From Diplocarpon mali (lineage: Eukaryota > Ascomycota > Leotiomycetes > Helotiales > Drepanopezizaceae): a stretch of 30,801 bases of DNA. Shown piece by piece: positions 19,081-29,819 of this stretch. The notes under the pieces were generated by a model that worked only from the letters and a program-made list of their open reading frames with translations, had not been told where the DNA came from and ran no database searches. A program made the position numbers and the translations under genes. Within the stretch, counting starts at the first letter, position 1. Every line of letters begins with the position of its first letter. The stretch spans positions 1 to 30,801 of the forward strand of contig JAENRP010000441.1 of NCBI GenBank assembly GCA_024741835.1, read 5' to 3'.

Positions 19081-19285
19081 CGAAGTTAAAGCTCGTCTCC
19101 TTAAGCGTAGAAGAGGAAGGGTCGGAGGAGTTATAAGGAAGGGGCAGTAGGCCTAATGCTATTATTTTTATATTTTTATTATTTTTCTCCTTTTTTTTTA
19201 TTTATATTTTTAGATTTATTTATTAACCTATTTCGCATTTAGCCTATTATCTTTTAAGTGACTATAATCCTTTATACCGCTTTCC
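19081..19285 (-). other. Gypsy B pol 3' flank with T-rich tract
   Basis: Colinear with 8230-8410 of gypsy A, including GGTCGGAGGAGTTATAA and a T-rich run (about 19163-19215) that is A-rich on the coding strand. It probably spans the end of the pol transcript. No protein motif is seen. Confidence 0.55.
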
Positions 19286-22200
19286 TAAGCCTTTAGCTAA
19301 GCTTATAGGTTCTAAAGTAGTCTTAACTTTATAAGATTAGCCTAATAAAAGTCGCAAATCTTATATAAAGATCTTGCAAAATTTAAAGCGCAATACTAAC
19401 TTAGATTAAGGTTATAATTAGTCCATTTGACCTAATACTCTAATTTTCCTTAAGATAGGCGTATATTTAATATCTTAAATACTTTATACTCTTCTTACTT
19501 AGCGATCTTTTTTATAATAGGTTAAGGTTATTCCTAACTTAGCAAAGGGTTCTATAGATCTTTAAATAATAGCTTTAGTATAAAGATATTATATATTATA
19601 AAACCTATAGGTAGCTTAATCTAATATAAATTGCCTACCTTCTTAAAAACTTTAAAAGGACTATCCTATTAATTGGCCAGTTTCCTATTAAGGCGGTAGT
19701 TCTTAAGATTTTTTATTAAAAGGTAGACTATATCTCTAGGTTTCTAATCAATCTCCCTTTAGTATTAATTTATAGACTTACGCATTTTCTCCTAGGCGCA
19801 TTCTATATTACCTTTTGCTATTTCCTAAGCTAAGTGCATCCTTTCTACTACTAGCCTAGCCTTTGCTTAATTCAATCTCTCTTATAGATTAGACAGTTTT
19901 AAAGAGATCTAGTCCTAACTTATCTAAGGTGCAATTCCATACTTAAGCTAATATAGGATTATATTAATAGAAGCATAAAGGAGGGTAAATTACATATAAT
20001 CTATTAATAAAATCAGCTTACTTTAATTATCTTAATAGTAATTAATAAAAGGCTATAGCCTTAAATTAATATACTTATTTATAATCTCCGTTTAGCTATT
20101 AGTCTCTTTATAATACGCTATAAAGAGTTTGATCTTAATACTAATAATATAGTAAAACTCTCTTTAAAATAAGGAAACGAATTAAAGGCCTTAGTTAAAG
20201 ATAATTATCTCTAAGGTATAGCCAAATTGATAAATCTATTAAATAAATAATTAGGCAGTTCCTTAAGTATTAATATCTTTTTAATAAGGAATCGTAATAG
20301 CGCTCTTATTAAGTCGGTCTATAAAAACCAGGATTTGATTAAAACTATGCTTATTAAAAGGAAAATCCTTAAAATCTATATATAAGTGCTATATAAGATA
20401 GTTAGGAATAAGGAGGAGCTATAAGAGGCCTTATTATTTAATTATCTTTAAATATAAGAATTAATAAGGTCTATAGTTTATAATAAATCTTTTATAATCT
20501 GAACCTATCTTAACCTAATAGTACTTAAGAGCGAGTAGCTAATAGGTCTTTAAGCTACTAGGGTGCGCGCTTAAAGGTTAGTTATAAGCTTTTTAAATTA
20601 GATAAGTATATAAGGGAGTATTATAGCATACGTAAAGACGCTCCTTAAAGCAAAGCAATCTATCTTTTAAGGAGTAATTCTTAAGAAGGTCGGTACGAAT
20701 CTCTTAAAAGGATTTACAATTATTTTAATAAAGCTTTTCAATTAATTTAAAGGAATCCTTAAGTCGATTTAGGGTCGAATTAAGAGTATTAGTTGATATT
20801 AAGGCAAAGGTGCCCTTAGTGGATTTAGTAAGAAATTTATTAGCTAGTTTAATATTAATTTAAGTATCTAATTAAGTAGGAGAAAGTAAAACTTAAGATT
20901 AGCTATCTAGCTTAGCTTATTTATAAACCGGTATATCCTACTCTTAGTAGCTAAGAATATTAGCCTTCTAATTATCTTTATTAAGAGTATATATAATTCG
21001 AAAATTAAAGTCAAATAGAAATTCTATCTATTAGCACTATTTTATAGTTAGAACCTTAATAGTTATAAAGTACTTAAGGGAGTAGTAATCTAAGTAAATA
21101 TTAACTCGCTCCTTAAGTAATATAAACTTAGGTCTCTATTTATAGTAGGATTTAATAATAGCAAAGAGTTCCTTATTATATATTTTCTAATTAAGTTTAT
21201 AACTTAAGAGTATATGCAAATAGAAGCCGATTAGGTACTATTGCTTATTAGAGTATTGCTAAGAAAGTACTTTAGCAATAATACTATTAAAAGCATTAGT
21301 TTCCAGCTTCTTAAGTAAGTTAGGGTTAAAATAGTAAATCTACTAAATCGAAAGCAACTACTTACGAAGTTCTTTAAAAGCGATTCGGCACTCTTCTATC
21401 TAATTCTAAGGCACTATTAGTTAGGTTAAAATAAAAAAGGGTTTAGCAATTAGCCTAAAGTTGCAAATAAATTATTAGTAGAACTTATAAAATCCTAAGT
21501 AGGACTTTACTTTAATAATAGTTTTTAAGTACTTTCAATTATATAATAGTTCGACCTTTTTAAGGTCTAGTTCGATCTTAATTATTATTAGAATATATTT
21601 AAGATATTAAGTTTAAGTAATATAGAACTCGCACTTCTTAATATCTACTTAAAGGCTAGCTTTTAAAAGTTATTTTAATACCTTTTTAATATAATCCTAG
21701 TGCTTCTTAATATTCTTAAAGTAAATTAAAATATTATCTAAGTATACTATATAAAAATTATTTAAGTAATTTAAAAGAATATTATTTATATACTACTAAT
21801 AAGTACTAGGTCTATTATAAAGGCCGAATAAGAGAACCTTATATTTATAGGATCTATATCTTATTCAAAAGGTAGTATATTCCTTTAATTTAGGATCTAT
21901 TTATATCTGATTAAAAGTGGCTTAAATATCCAGTTTTATAAAAATCTTAGCTTTAGATACTTGCTTTAAAAGCTTATCTATCCTTAAAATTAGGTAAGTG
22001 TCCTTTTAAGTTAGTGCGTTTAACTTCTAATAGTTTATATAAAATCAGAGGCTATCGTCAGCCTTCTTTACAAATAGTACTAGTAAAGCAAAGGGGCTAG
22101 TACTTATCTTAATAAAGCCTTTATTTAAATTCTTAAGTAAGTACTCCTTTATAACCTTAAGCTCTTTAATAGATTGATAGTAAAGGGGCGAATAGGCGTT

Positions 22201-23200
22201 AGGCAAGGGCCCTTCTAGCTATATCTTATAATTATAATACTAATAGGGAAGGAGGGTATCTGCATCCCTTTTTAAAAAGGCTTATCTTAGAAATTAGTAC
22301 TATTTTAAGAGTCGATTGTTAATTAGCTTTTCGATATTAGGGTTCTTAAGCTTATATCTTTCCTTTAAAATCCTATCTATTTTATAAATACTAATTTGAA
22401 AGAACTCAGTCTCCTTATACTTTATATTATAATAAAAGGCATTAGCGCTAATTTCGCAAATAAGAACTGCAGCTTTAAGGCATTTGCGAATAAGGTTAGA
22501 TTATAATCGATTCGTATTAGACTATTTTCCTAGATCTAGCTTAGTTATAGGCAAAGGCACTAGCTTAATAATAGCAATAAGGATCTTACGCCTAGCTAAG
22601 ATTATTAAATTAATATAAGACTATCTTTTATTAATCTATTAAACTTTATCTATAGCTATTTCCTATTCTTTATAATTAATATTAGCTTAATAATTAGATC
22701 AGATCCAAAGTCCTTTAAAAGGAGGAAGATAGATAAGGATTTCCTTTGCAAATTAGAGTAATAGGAGGTAATATAAAGGCTATACAAATCAGTTCTCCTT
22801 TAAATTAAGTTTAAGTCAGAATCGGCGCATCCATTTGACTTTAATAATAGTATTATATTAGCCTAAGTCGAGAATAACCTAGGAATAGTTATAAATACGC
22901 CTTCTATTAATTATTAAGTAAAAGCATATATAGTATATAGCTTATATACAAATAGTATTTTAAAATCCATAGATAGGAATAAGGGTTAAAAGAGGAAGAA
23001 TTTTAAAGCTAATCGCTTTTAAAAGATATATAAAAAGGGAATAATTTAAAAATAGGTAATTAAAGGCTTTAGTATCTACTAAAGCTAATAATAATACTTT
23101 AAGTCTATTTATACTAATAGTATAAGAGGTTAGGAATTGCTTCCCTCCTATTAAAGAGTTAAGATCTAGCTTTGATAAATTGCACTTTCGCAGGCCTAAG
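19286..23200 (-). pseudogene. pol: Gypsy B pol (protease, RT, RNase H, integrase, chromodomain), inactivated
   Basis: This is the uninterrupted counterpart of the two gypsy A pol pieces. On the minus strand, in order: protease active site near 23060-23100 reading ALVDTKAF, with the catalytic Asp kept but Gly lost; RT with KAKIFIKLDI near 21930-21965 and the active-site box YLDN at 21733-21744, so only the second Asp has become Asn; RNase H to about 20950; integrase 19640-20900; and a chromodomain at about 19290-19495 with VKWTNYN and SLYKICDFY. The chromodomain places it among chromoviruses, which target heterochromatin. Many TAA/TAG codons interrupt the frame throughout. The join with gag is approximate. 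Confidence 0.9.
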
Positions 23201-24536
23201 TAAGAGTCTTTTCCTAAGCCTCTTCGTTTTTTTAATCTTCTTTTATTTCGACTCTATTTTTAATTAAGTCTAAAGTCGGATTATCTTCCTTTATATCTTT
23301 TAAGGTATTAATCTTACTTATAGAAGGGCACTCGGTCTTATAATAACTAGTTTTACTATAGGTCTAGTAGGTAGCTTACTTAAAGGGCAAAGCAAAAGAA
23401 CTAGCCTTAGCTAGCGTATCTTAGTAGAAAGGGATAGTAGGCTTTAGGACTAATAACCTAGAAACTCAAGTGGTACTTCTAGCACTTAGACTGCAAGCGG
23501 TCTTATTAAAGAGCGAATTAGATATCTTCTAATATAATATTAAGGTCGCCTTGCTTTTAATTAAAGGGTTAAGAAGTTAGTTACTTTAGCATTTAATATT
23601 AAAGGCATTTAATTGATTAACTATAATAGTATAGTCCTTCTTTTAAAAGGCCTTAGCTAAGGCGCAAGTAGCTTTAAGCTAAGGGATAATCTTATTCTAT
23701 ATAAAAAAGAACTACTTAGATCTTAAGACTTCTTTTTAGATTATAGCAAATTAGAATCAAGCTTAAAACTAAGGGAAAGTTTCTTTAGAATAACTAGCTT
23801 CCCTTATATAAAAGTAATAGAAAGTAAATTAAAATAGGTCTACCTCTTAGCTAATTAAAAAGTAACTACTTAATAGTTCTACTATTTCTTAATAGTTTTA
23901 AAAGGGGTTAGTCTTTAAGAGGTACTAAGGTTTGAGGTACATTCGGGCTTATCTTATAGTAAATCCTTAAATAAGTACTTAGTGAGCTCGCTTATTCAGA
24001 TATAAGTCGATATTAACTTATAATCAGTCTTAGACTAAAGCTAACTACTACTTATATATTAAAGAAGTTTTATTATTAAAGGGGGTGATCTTTTTAATTA
24101 GCTGAATTTTTAGCTATTTTATATCTATATCAACTTCTAAAGGAGGCTAGGTCTCGCTTTATTAAGGGTAGGTAGATTCTAACTTAATAGTTTAATATAC
24201 GCGCTAAGCCGTCTCTTAGCTTTAATAAGCTAGGATCTTTAAGCTTAAGATAGCTTAAGCAATCCTACTAATCTCACTTTACAATTATCAATTAGATTAA
24301 TCTTAGTATTATAAGGATTCTTTTAAACTTAAGACTATTCCTTATAAGATATTTAAGTTCGAAAAGTCTTATTTATCTTAATTAGCTTAGCTATAGTATT
24401 ATAGTCTCTTACCCTTAGCAGTAGAGGAAGGTCTGGCCCTAAGGGCTAAGGTAAGGGTACTCCTTATAGAAGCTAGTTCCTTAAACAAACTAAGTATATT
24501 CTATATTTGCTAACTTCCGACTAATAAGGAATTCAT
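23200..24536 (-). pseudogene. gag: Gypsy B gag, inactivated
   Basis: An ATG survives at 24536, at the same site as in gypsy A (16639). The frame is colinear with gypsy A gag and ends with the same decayed CCHC knuckle near 23330-23375 (TYSKTSYYKTEC), where Tyr replaces Cys and His. Gag would have formed the particle around the element RNA. Frequent stops make it nonfunctional. About 445 codons separate the ATG from the protease region, a normal size for this group. Confidence 0.8.
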
Positions 24537-24844
24537 TTTACCGATTTTAATTTCGATAGGGATTCGGTTAAAAAGGGGTTTTACAAAAAAAGGGTTCTAG
24601 TAGTATAATACTCTCTTAACTTCTGCCTATAGCACTTCTATAAAAGGAGTAATTAAGAAAATCCAGCTAATAAAAGCGTTCCTTAATTATACTAATTAAT
24701 AAGCTATACTTAAGCTCTTAATTTATTTAAAAGATCTTTAAGATCTTGACTTTATCAAAAGTCGAAATAACTGCAAATCAATTTTCAAAAGGGGTAGGAT
24801 ATTATTAAAAGCTATCCTTAGTAGAAAAGAACTTCTTTATTTAA
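24537..24844 (-). other. Gypsy B leader and primer-binding region
   Basis: About 308 bp with no coding motif, colinear with 16640-16948. The LTR-adjacent minus-strand bases are TTAAATAAAGAAGTTC. The primer tRNA is not identified. Confidence 0.55.
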
Positions 24845-25151
24845 TATAATAATACAGAACTACTAAAGTGCGAGATTAAGTATAAGAGTAAGAAGTAGTA
24901 CAAAAGGCGTATTCTATAGGTCTAATATAAAAGAAACGAAGAAGTTAAAGAACCCTCCCTATAGGAGAGCCCTTCTCCCTTATATATATAAGTAGCTTAA
25001 GGCTCTTTACCCATTTATATAATATTATATAAGAATATCCTTTTATACCTTTAAGGTCGATTCGAAATAACCCTATATCAAATCGAGATTATAAAACCTT
25101 AAAACGCCGTACTCCTAGGTAATTGCACCAGTTGGGGGTACAGCTGTTACA
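24845..25151 (-). repeat. 5' LTR of gypsy B (307 bp)
   Basis: The minus strand begins TGTAACAGCTGTACCCCC at 25151. This outer end is intact, unlike the 3' LTR. TATATATATA near 24981-24990 is conserved in all three LTRs of the family and could serve as a TATA box for leftward transcription. Confidence 0.92.
24981..24990 (-). promoter_or_regulatory. Possible TATA box in the gypsy A/B LTR
   Basis: TATATATATA is kept in the same place in the three copies (about 17082, 17741 and 24981), roughly 160-170 bp from the LTR start. Conservation is suggestive only, because RIP cannot easily destroy a pure TA run. Confidence 0.3.
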
Positions 25152-25156
25152 GTTAG
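25152..25156. repeat. Target-site duplication GTTAG (right of gypsy B)
   Basis: A perfect copy of 17599-17603. On the minus strand it is CTAAC, part of the copia C codons just after RSDVTFAAS. Confidence 0.92.
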
Positions 25157-26300
25157 GAGGCTGCGAATGTAACGTCTGAGCGTATTATAATTGCTATATA
25201 AAGAATAGAGCCTATTTTTTCTTAATACTCCTTTACCTTTTTTAAGGAAGCTTGCCCTAAGTTCTTAACAAACTCCTTCTATAATAGTAGAGTACTAGGC
25301 ACTCTCCTTATATTAGCTTTAAACTTTTGAGCGATCTTCTTAATATAGGTATTATAAACTAAGGAGATCCTCTTTGCCTTCTTATCCCGAATAATCCTTA
25401 CTTTAAGGAACTAGGAGATATCTCCTATAATAGTAAGCTTATACGCCCTCTTTAAGTCTTTAATTAGATAAGTCGCCCGATCTAGGTTAAAGGCCTTATA
25501 TAACACTTGAATATTATTAATATAAAACGCTATAAAGACTATTCGATCCTTTATTATGAAAATATAAGGCTCCTTACCTAGTAGCTTAAGTTAAAGGCCC
25601 TTAAGCGTTCTTGCGAAGTTCCTATACTATAGCATTAAAGAGTCTTTTAGCTTATAAAGCGCGCGGTCCAGTTTTATTACTATATTAGGGCGCTTGAAGC
25701 CATTTAATAAGAAGCATATAACTAAAGCACTCCTTAGGTCTTTAGGAGCATTAATAAATGCGTTAATAAAGTCGAACTGCTTTACTTCTATATTAAAGTA
25801 TATAGCAAGCGCTATTAGTACTTTGAAAGACCTTGCTATAAGCATAGCTATATAGGTTGAGAAAATTAAAGCTTTATCTTAAAGATCCCTTTATATAATT
25901 AGCTATAATCGGCACTTTAGAAGCTTGCTAAAGCTATTAACCTTATAAGTAAAAACCTATTTTAATAGTATTAGCAAGGGCTTTAAGTAATCCCTTTGCA
26001 CGATTCTTTAGCAACTCTGAGATTTTAGATTCCTAATCTCTTAGCGCCTTCCTTCTTTAAATCGTTTGCTAAAAGGGTGCTTCTTTAGTTTTAGCTATCC
26101 TTTCGAAGGCTTTAGTAAAGAGCCTTAGTACTATAGGCAGTTAAAAGACTGCGCTCTATCCTTTGCCTAACTATTAACTATAGCTTTAATAATTATATAA
26201 ACCGTTAAATAGTCCTTCCTATCCTCCTTTATTTATTTGTTTACTTAAAAGGTTGATATAAACTCCTACGTATATAAGGAGTAAGGTAAATTAATATTAC
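25157..26300 (-). pseudogene. pol: Copia C reverse transcriptase, inactivated
   Basis: The minus frame has near-complete copia RT blocks. At 25627-25845 there is an open stretch including ALAIYFNIEVKQFDFINAF, then KLDRALYKLKDS, which corresponds to the family's QxDVxxAFLxG and KLxKALYGLKQ blocks. The catalytic box at 25513-25524 reads YINN instead of YVDD, so both Asp are Asn. Further on come IGDISxFLKVRI and, next to the gypsy B junction, RSDVTFAAS, the conserved TRPDIAF region before RNase H. The enzyme would make cDNA in the virus-like particle. The upstream RT boundary is approximate. Confidence 0.9.
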
Positions 26301-27300
26301 TTTAAGAGAGCATATGCTTTAAAGTAGTAGTATATACTTTTAAAGTCTCCTATTGCTTAACGCTTAAGCGTTTTATCCTCTTTTGCTTAAGAAGAGGGAG
26401 TTCTTCCTTATGCTTTTTTCTATAGGTCTCCTCTTCTATTTTTATTATTACTAGAAGTTCCTTTAAGAGTCTAGGTAGCTTTATCTCTTAAGCCTATAGT
26501 CTTTAAGCTAGTATTATAACTTAAGGTATTATATTATTAAGGCCTGCTCCTTTTACTAGATCGCTTTTTATAAGACTATTAAAGCTCCTCCTAGATCTTG
26601 GTAGTAGTGCTTCTAGCCTTTTACTAAAGTTTACTAAAGCCTGCCTTTATAATTGAAGACTCTATCTTAAAGCCCTTAAGCTATCTCTATTCTTATATAG
26701 AATAGTAGCTAAAGATCTGCCGATCGCCTTATAGAACTTGTCTTTAAAGACTCCTTTAGAGTTATTTATAGTTCCTTCTTTAATAGGGCCTTTATAGGGA
26801 ATTATCACCCTTAAGCTCTAGTTGCCATTTACCTTTTTAGAGATTAGCGAAGTGGCTTCTAATTCGCTTGCTTCTACCCTTAAGTTTCTAAGCAGGTCTT
26901 TCGGATTTGGATTTAAGTTAAGGCCTTTTATATTATTAATTAGAGGCTATAGAGTAGCGTCGGTCTATAATGCAAGCTCTTCCTATATAGCGGCTTCTTT
27001 TGCAGCGATTGCATTCGGCCCTGCAATAAGCTCTAATTCCTCGAAAATGCCTTTGAACTTAGCGTCTTAAGCTCCCTCTCCCTTTCCGATTAATTAGAGG
27101 GTCGTCTTAAGTTCCTAGTACAATATAGGGTTTGCGCGCTTAGCTTCTGGACTATAAAAGAAAGACTTATCGAATTCGATATTATAAGTTATTATTACTT
27201 ACTAGAGTATAAGAACCTAGATTCTATAAATATTAGAGGTAATATATCTAATTAAGTAACTTAGATGCCCTTATAGTTCAATTTTAAAGGTTCGGCAGTC
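26300..27300 (-). pseudogene. pol: Copia C integrase C-terminal and linker region, degraded
   Basis: Lies between the integrase core and RT. The minus frame continues with mostly polar, charged sequence (for example KGIFEELELIAGPNAIAAKEAAIQ in the 26940-27070 area) without a named motif, as is usual for the variable copia integrase tail. A plus-strand open frame at 26822-27070 is its antisense shadow. Confidence is in position rather than motif. Confidence 0.6.
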
Positions 27301-28350
27301 CTTCCCTACCTCCCTCTTCCTAATTAAAGGGTATATGCGAGCGCTATATATATAAACGCGACTTTAGTTGGGCTTTAAGCTTGCTATTATCTATTTAATA
27401 AGTAGTAGCTTGTAAAATCGAAAATACTACTTAAACCAACTATAGAGAGCCTCGCTTAATAAGATCATCTTCTTTCTAGCAAGTAGGGAGATATTATAGA
27501 AGTATATAGCAGCCTCTATAACCTCTGGCCAAAGGCTTGCTAAAAGCCTAGCGTAGATCCTTATTTTAATAAAGCATTTAATCAACTCCCTTCCTACTTG
27601 CTCTATACCTCTATTTGATTAGTATATATAAGTAGGAGTAAGCTTTAAATCGATTCCTTCCTCTTTTACCTATCTCTAGTACTTTATAAGAGAGTCTTCC
27701 CTTAAGGAGATTACTAAAGTGTTATTATCTTGTCTGATTTTATAAATCGAAAGCCTATATTAGCGTTTCACCTATGCTTCAAAGGCCTAAAGGACCTTTA
27801 TAATTATATCTCTGCCCTTCGATCTTAGTAAGAATGTTTAAAGTATACTACTATATTCGTCCTTAATTAAAAGAACTTATAAGCAACTATTATATAAGTT
27901 ATTTAAAAAGTTAAAGAGATCTTAAGAGATCCTGAAGAAGGGCTTTAGAGATCGGTTCTTAGAGGTAGTATAAGAAATAACTTGCTTAGCAAATGCTATT
28001 ACGCATATAAGGCACTTTAGCTTTTATATTCCCTTGATCTTTACTCCTTTAGCGCATTTGATTAGCGCTTAGAGAGCCTTTACGCCTAAGTGACTAGCGC
28101 AAAGGTACTAAGTATACGCATTATTATCCCGCACCCTAATAGGTATATAGCTAGACTAAAACCTATTATAGAGTATCGTCTTAGCTATAAGGAACGCTAT
28201 TAAGGTAGAGAAGTCATATTAAAGCATATTTAAGAGATCTAAATAGTTAATAGGCTTATATTTAAAGAAAACGAGATTATAGTAATACTTTAACTAAGCT
28301 TGCTTTATAAAATCTCTAATACTCTTAAAGCGCAAAGTAAGGTCTACTTT
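27300..28350 (-). pseudogene. pol: Copia C GAG-pre-integrase and integrase core, inactivated
   Basis: On the minus strand near 28060-28110 the frame reads ASHLGVKALQALIKCAKGV, matching the LGHxG...L segment of the GAG-pre-integrase region, followed by KCLICVIAFAKQ, the second half of the HHCC zinc motif. A first catalytic Asp may be in DLFNFLNNLYN. The segment QDNNTLVISL is the second-Asp region. LTPTYIYQSNRGIEQVGREL near 27600-27650 holds the catalytic Glu, as in TPxxxxQNGxxER. LWPEVIEAAIYFYN follows near 27510-27550. Integrase would insert the cDNA. Several residues are altered by C-to-T and G-to-A changes. Confidence 0.88.
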
Positions 28351-28650
28351 AGAATACTAAAAACCCTTATCTGCAAGGAGCCTCTTTAAGATAATATTAG
28401 TAGTAAACTCCTTTATAATAGCAATATTATAAAGCATTATCCTTATAAGAGAGCTATTACGCTATAGAAGAGAGTCTACTATATATCTATCACCTTTCCT
28501 AATAATTAGGAGTCTTAAGGTACCTGCTTTAATATACTGCTGCGAGTCGCCAAAAGGCTTAAAGGTACCTGCGATAAGTAAATCCTTTGAATTAATAATA
28601 TAAGTAGCTGCGCAATTGTTAAAGAGCGTACTTAAGGAGAGCGGGTGGCG
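28351..28650 (-). pseudogene. pol: Copia C aspartic protease, inactivated
   Basis: Near 28580-28625 the minus frame reads LFNNCAATYIINSKDLL, aligned to the copia active site (DxGAxxHIxN...). The catalytic Asp has become Asn, while flanking residues remain clear. Next comes GTFKPFGDSQQYIKAGTLRL, the usual flap region. The frame is nearly free of stops here. The protease would cut the polyprotein into mature parts. Confidence 0.85.
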
Positions 28651-28899
28651 TTCTAGCTTAAAGAGGTAGTAGACGTTGAATAATTCTTTAAAAGCGTCGA
28701 AGGCAAAGGGATCTATTATTATAAAGACTAGTAAGTTCTCCCTTTTATTACCTGAATTATCCTCCCTAGAGGCTAAAGCCTTTCCTTTAAATTTGTCAAT
28801 TGCTATTACCGCAATATCATTCTCCTTAAGCTATACTTAGAGACCCTTGAACTAGTCTCCTGCGTTTAATGCCTTTTGTATTTATAAGACCTCCTCTTG

Positions 28900-29226
28900 C
28901 AAAGGGAGAACCTTTATATTTTCCTTGCGCCTATCTATAGTATATAATAGTTTCCGATAGTCCTAGGGCTTCTAATAGTGATTTTTAAAGCCTTTATAAG
29001 GGCACTTAGGCCTAATCTCCCTTCTAAAGCTTATAAAGCGATTTCGGGAGCTGCTTGCTAGAGCCTGCGAAGGGGTCTCAGCATCTAAGAGAGACTCTTA
29101 AGTAGTAAAAACTGCTAGCCCTTTATTATTAATTGCTCTATTGGATTCAATACCTGCTAAGGCGCGGCTTAATTATATTAGGTTATGCTTATATAGGGTT
29201 CCTATCTGCTTATTAATGATTATTTC
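28900..29226 (-). pseudogene. gag: Copia C gag C-terminus with zinc knuckle, truncated by copia B
   Basis: The minus strand at about 28950-29010 reads KCPYKGFKNHYxKPxDYRKLL, an altered C-x2-C-x4/5-H-x4-C knuckle in which the first Cys and the His survive. Upstream, the frame runs to 29226 with only a stop or two (HNLIxLSRALAGIESNRAIN, then SSSRNRFIS). It is then cut by the LTR of copia B. The missing N-terminal half of gag and the 5' LTR should lie beyond copia B, outside the window. Confidence 0.75.
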
Positions 29227-29740
29227 TATTAAGATAGGTGATATAGCTATCACTCCGATGTATTATTATATGACCCTACTGCTTAGTCAGTAGGATATTG
29301 ATACGTATATAGCTATAAGGAAGAAAGGGGTAACCTTCCTTCTCTAACTCTTACTAATATATCGACCATCGACCTTTAAAAGCCTCCTTTACCTACTGCG
29401 CCGATTTACTTAAGCTTAATAGGTTATAAGCCTTAGATAGACCGATAATAGATTATTAACTTCCCTTAGAAAGCACTTATGCTGCAACTATTAGTAGGAA
29501 GTTGAATAAGACTTATAGTAAGAGGTGAGCAATCGGCGAATAAGAGGTATAATTCCCTATTTAGCTAACCTATATTATAAGAGGTATAATTCCTTGCTCT
29601 ATAACCCTTTAGTACTGCAAAAGGTATAATTCCTTACTTTACTATATTTTATAAAAGGTATAATTCCCTGCGTTATAGCTTAAAACCCCTTTTCGATAAG
29701 AGGACTTCTTCCCCATTTAATACTTCTATAATACCTACTA
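29227..29740 (+). repeat. 5' LTR of copia B (about 514 bp)
   Basis: It matches copia A's LTR (1510-2024) in inverted orientation over its full length. The 5' edge is exact by comparison. The 3' edge (CCTACTA at 29734-29740) is a best guess. It contains four copies of AGGTATAATTCC at 29535-29670 with about 35-42 bp spacing. Confidence 0.78.
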
Positions 29741-29819
29741 TTTAATCATTTTAACTTTTCGATAGGAGGAGTGCCTTTAACCATTTAATTTATTTGATTT
29801 TAATGCAATTCGATTCGAA

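Larger units (their letters stand above)
17604..25151 (-). mobile_element. Gypsy B: complete chromodomain Ty3/gypsy element (7548 bp)
   Basis: All parts are present, right to left: 5' LTR (24845-25151), leader, gag, protease, RT, RNase H, integrase, chromodomain, a 1.16-kb 3' region with an antisense frame, a polypurine tract and the 3' LTR (17604-17910). GTTAG flanks both ends. It is inserted in copia C between the RT and RNase H domains. Length and order fit chromoviruses (Ty3/gypsy with an integrase chromodomain). It is heavily mutated but not truncated, and so serves as the reference for reconstructing gypsy A. The two LTRs differ at many sites, nearly all C/T or A/G. Confidence 0.93.
25157..29226 (-). 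mobile_element. Copia C: host Ty1/copia element of the nest, main part
   Basis: Right to left it holds the end of gag with a zinc knuckle, protease, a GAG-pre-integrase region, integrase and RT; RNase H is displaced to 17256-17603. That order (integrase before RT) is diagnostic for Ty1/copia. Both ends are insertion scars: copia B at 29226/29227 and gypsy B at 25151. Its own LTRs are not in the window. It has long stretches with few stops and many surviving CpG, so it is less mutated than the elements nested in it. Confidence 0.9.

Noticed and set aside
26822..27070. 82-codon plus-strand open frame, the longest in the window
   Set aside because: It is the antisense of the copia C integrase tail, which reads as coding on the minus strand; no independent motif.
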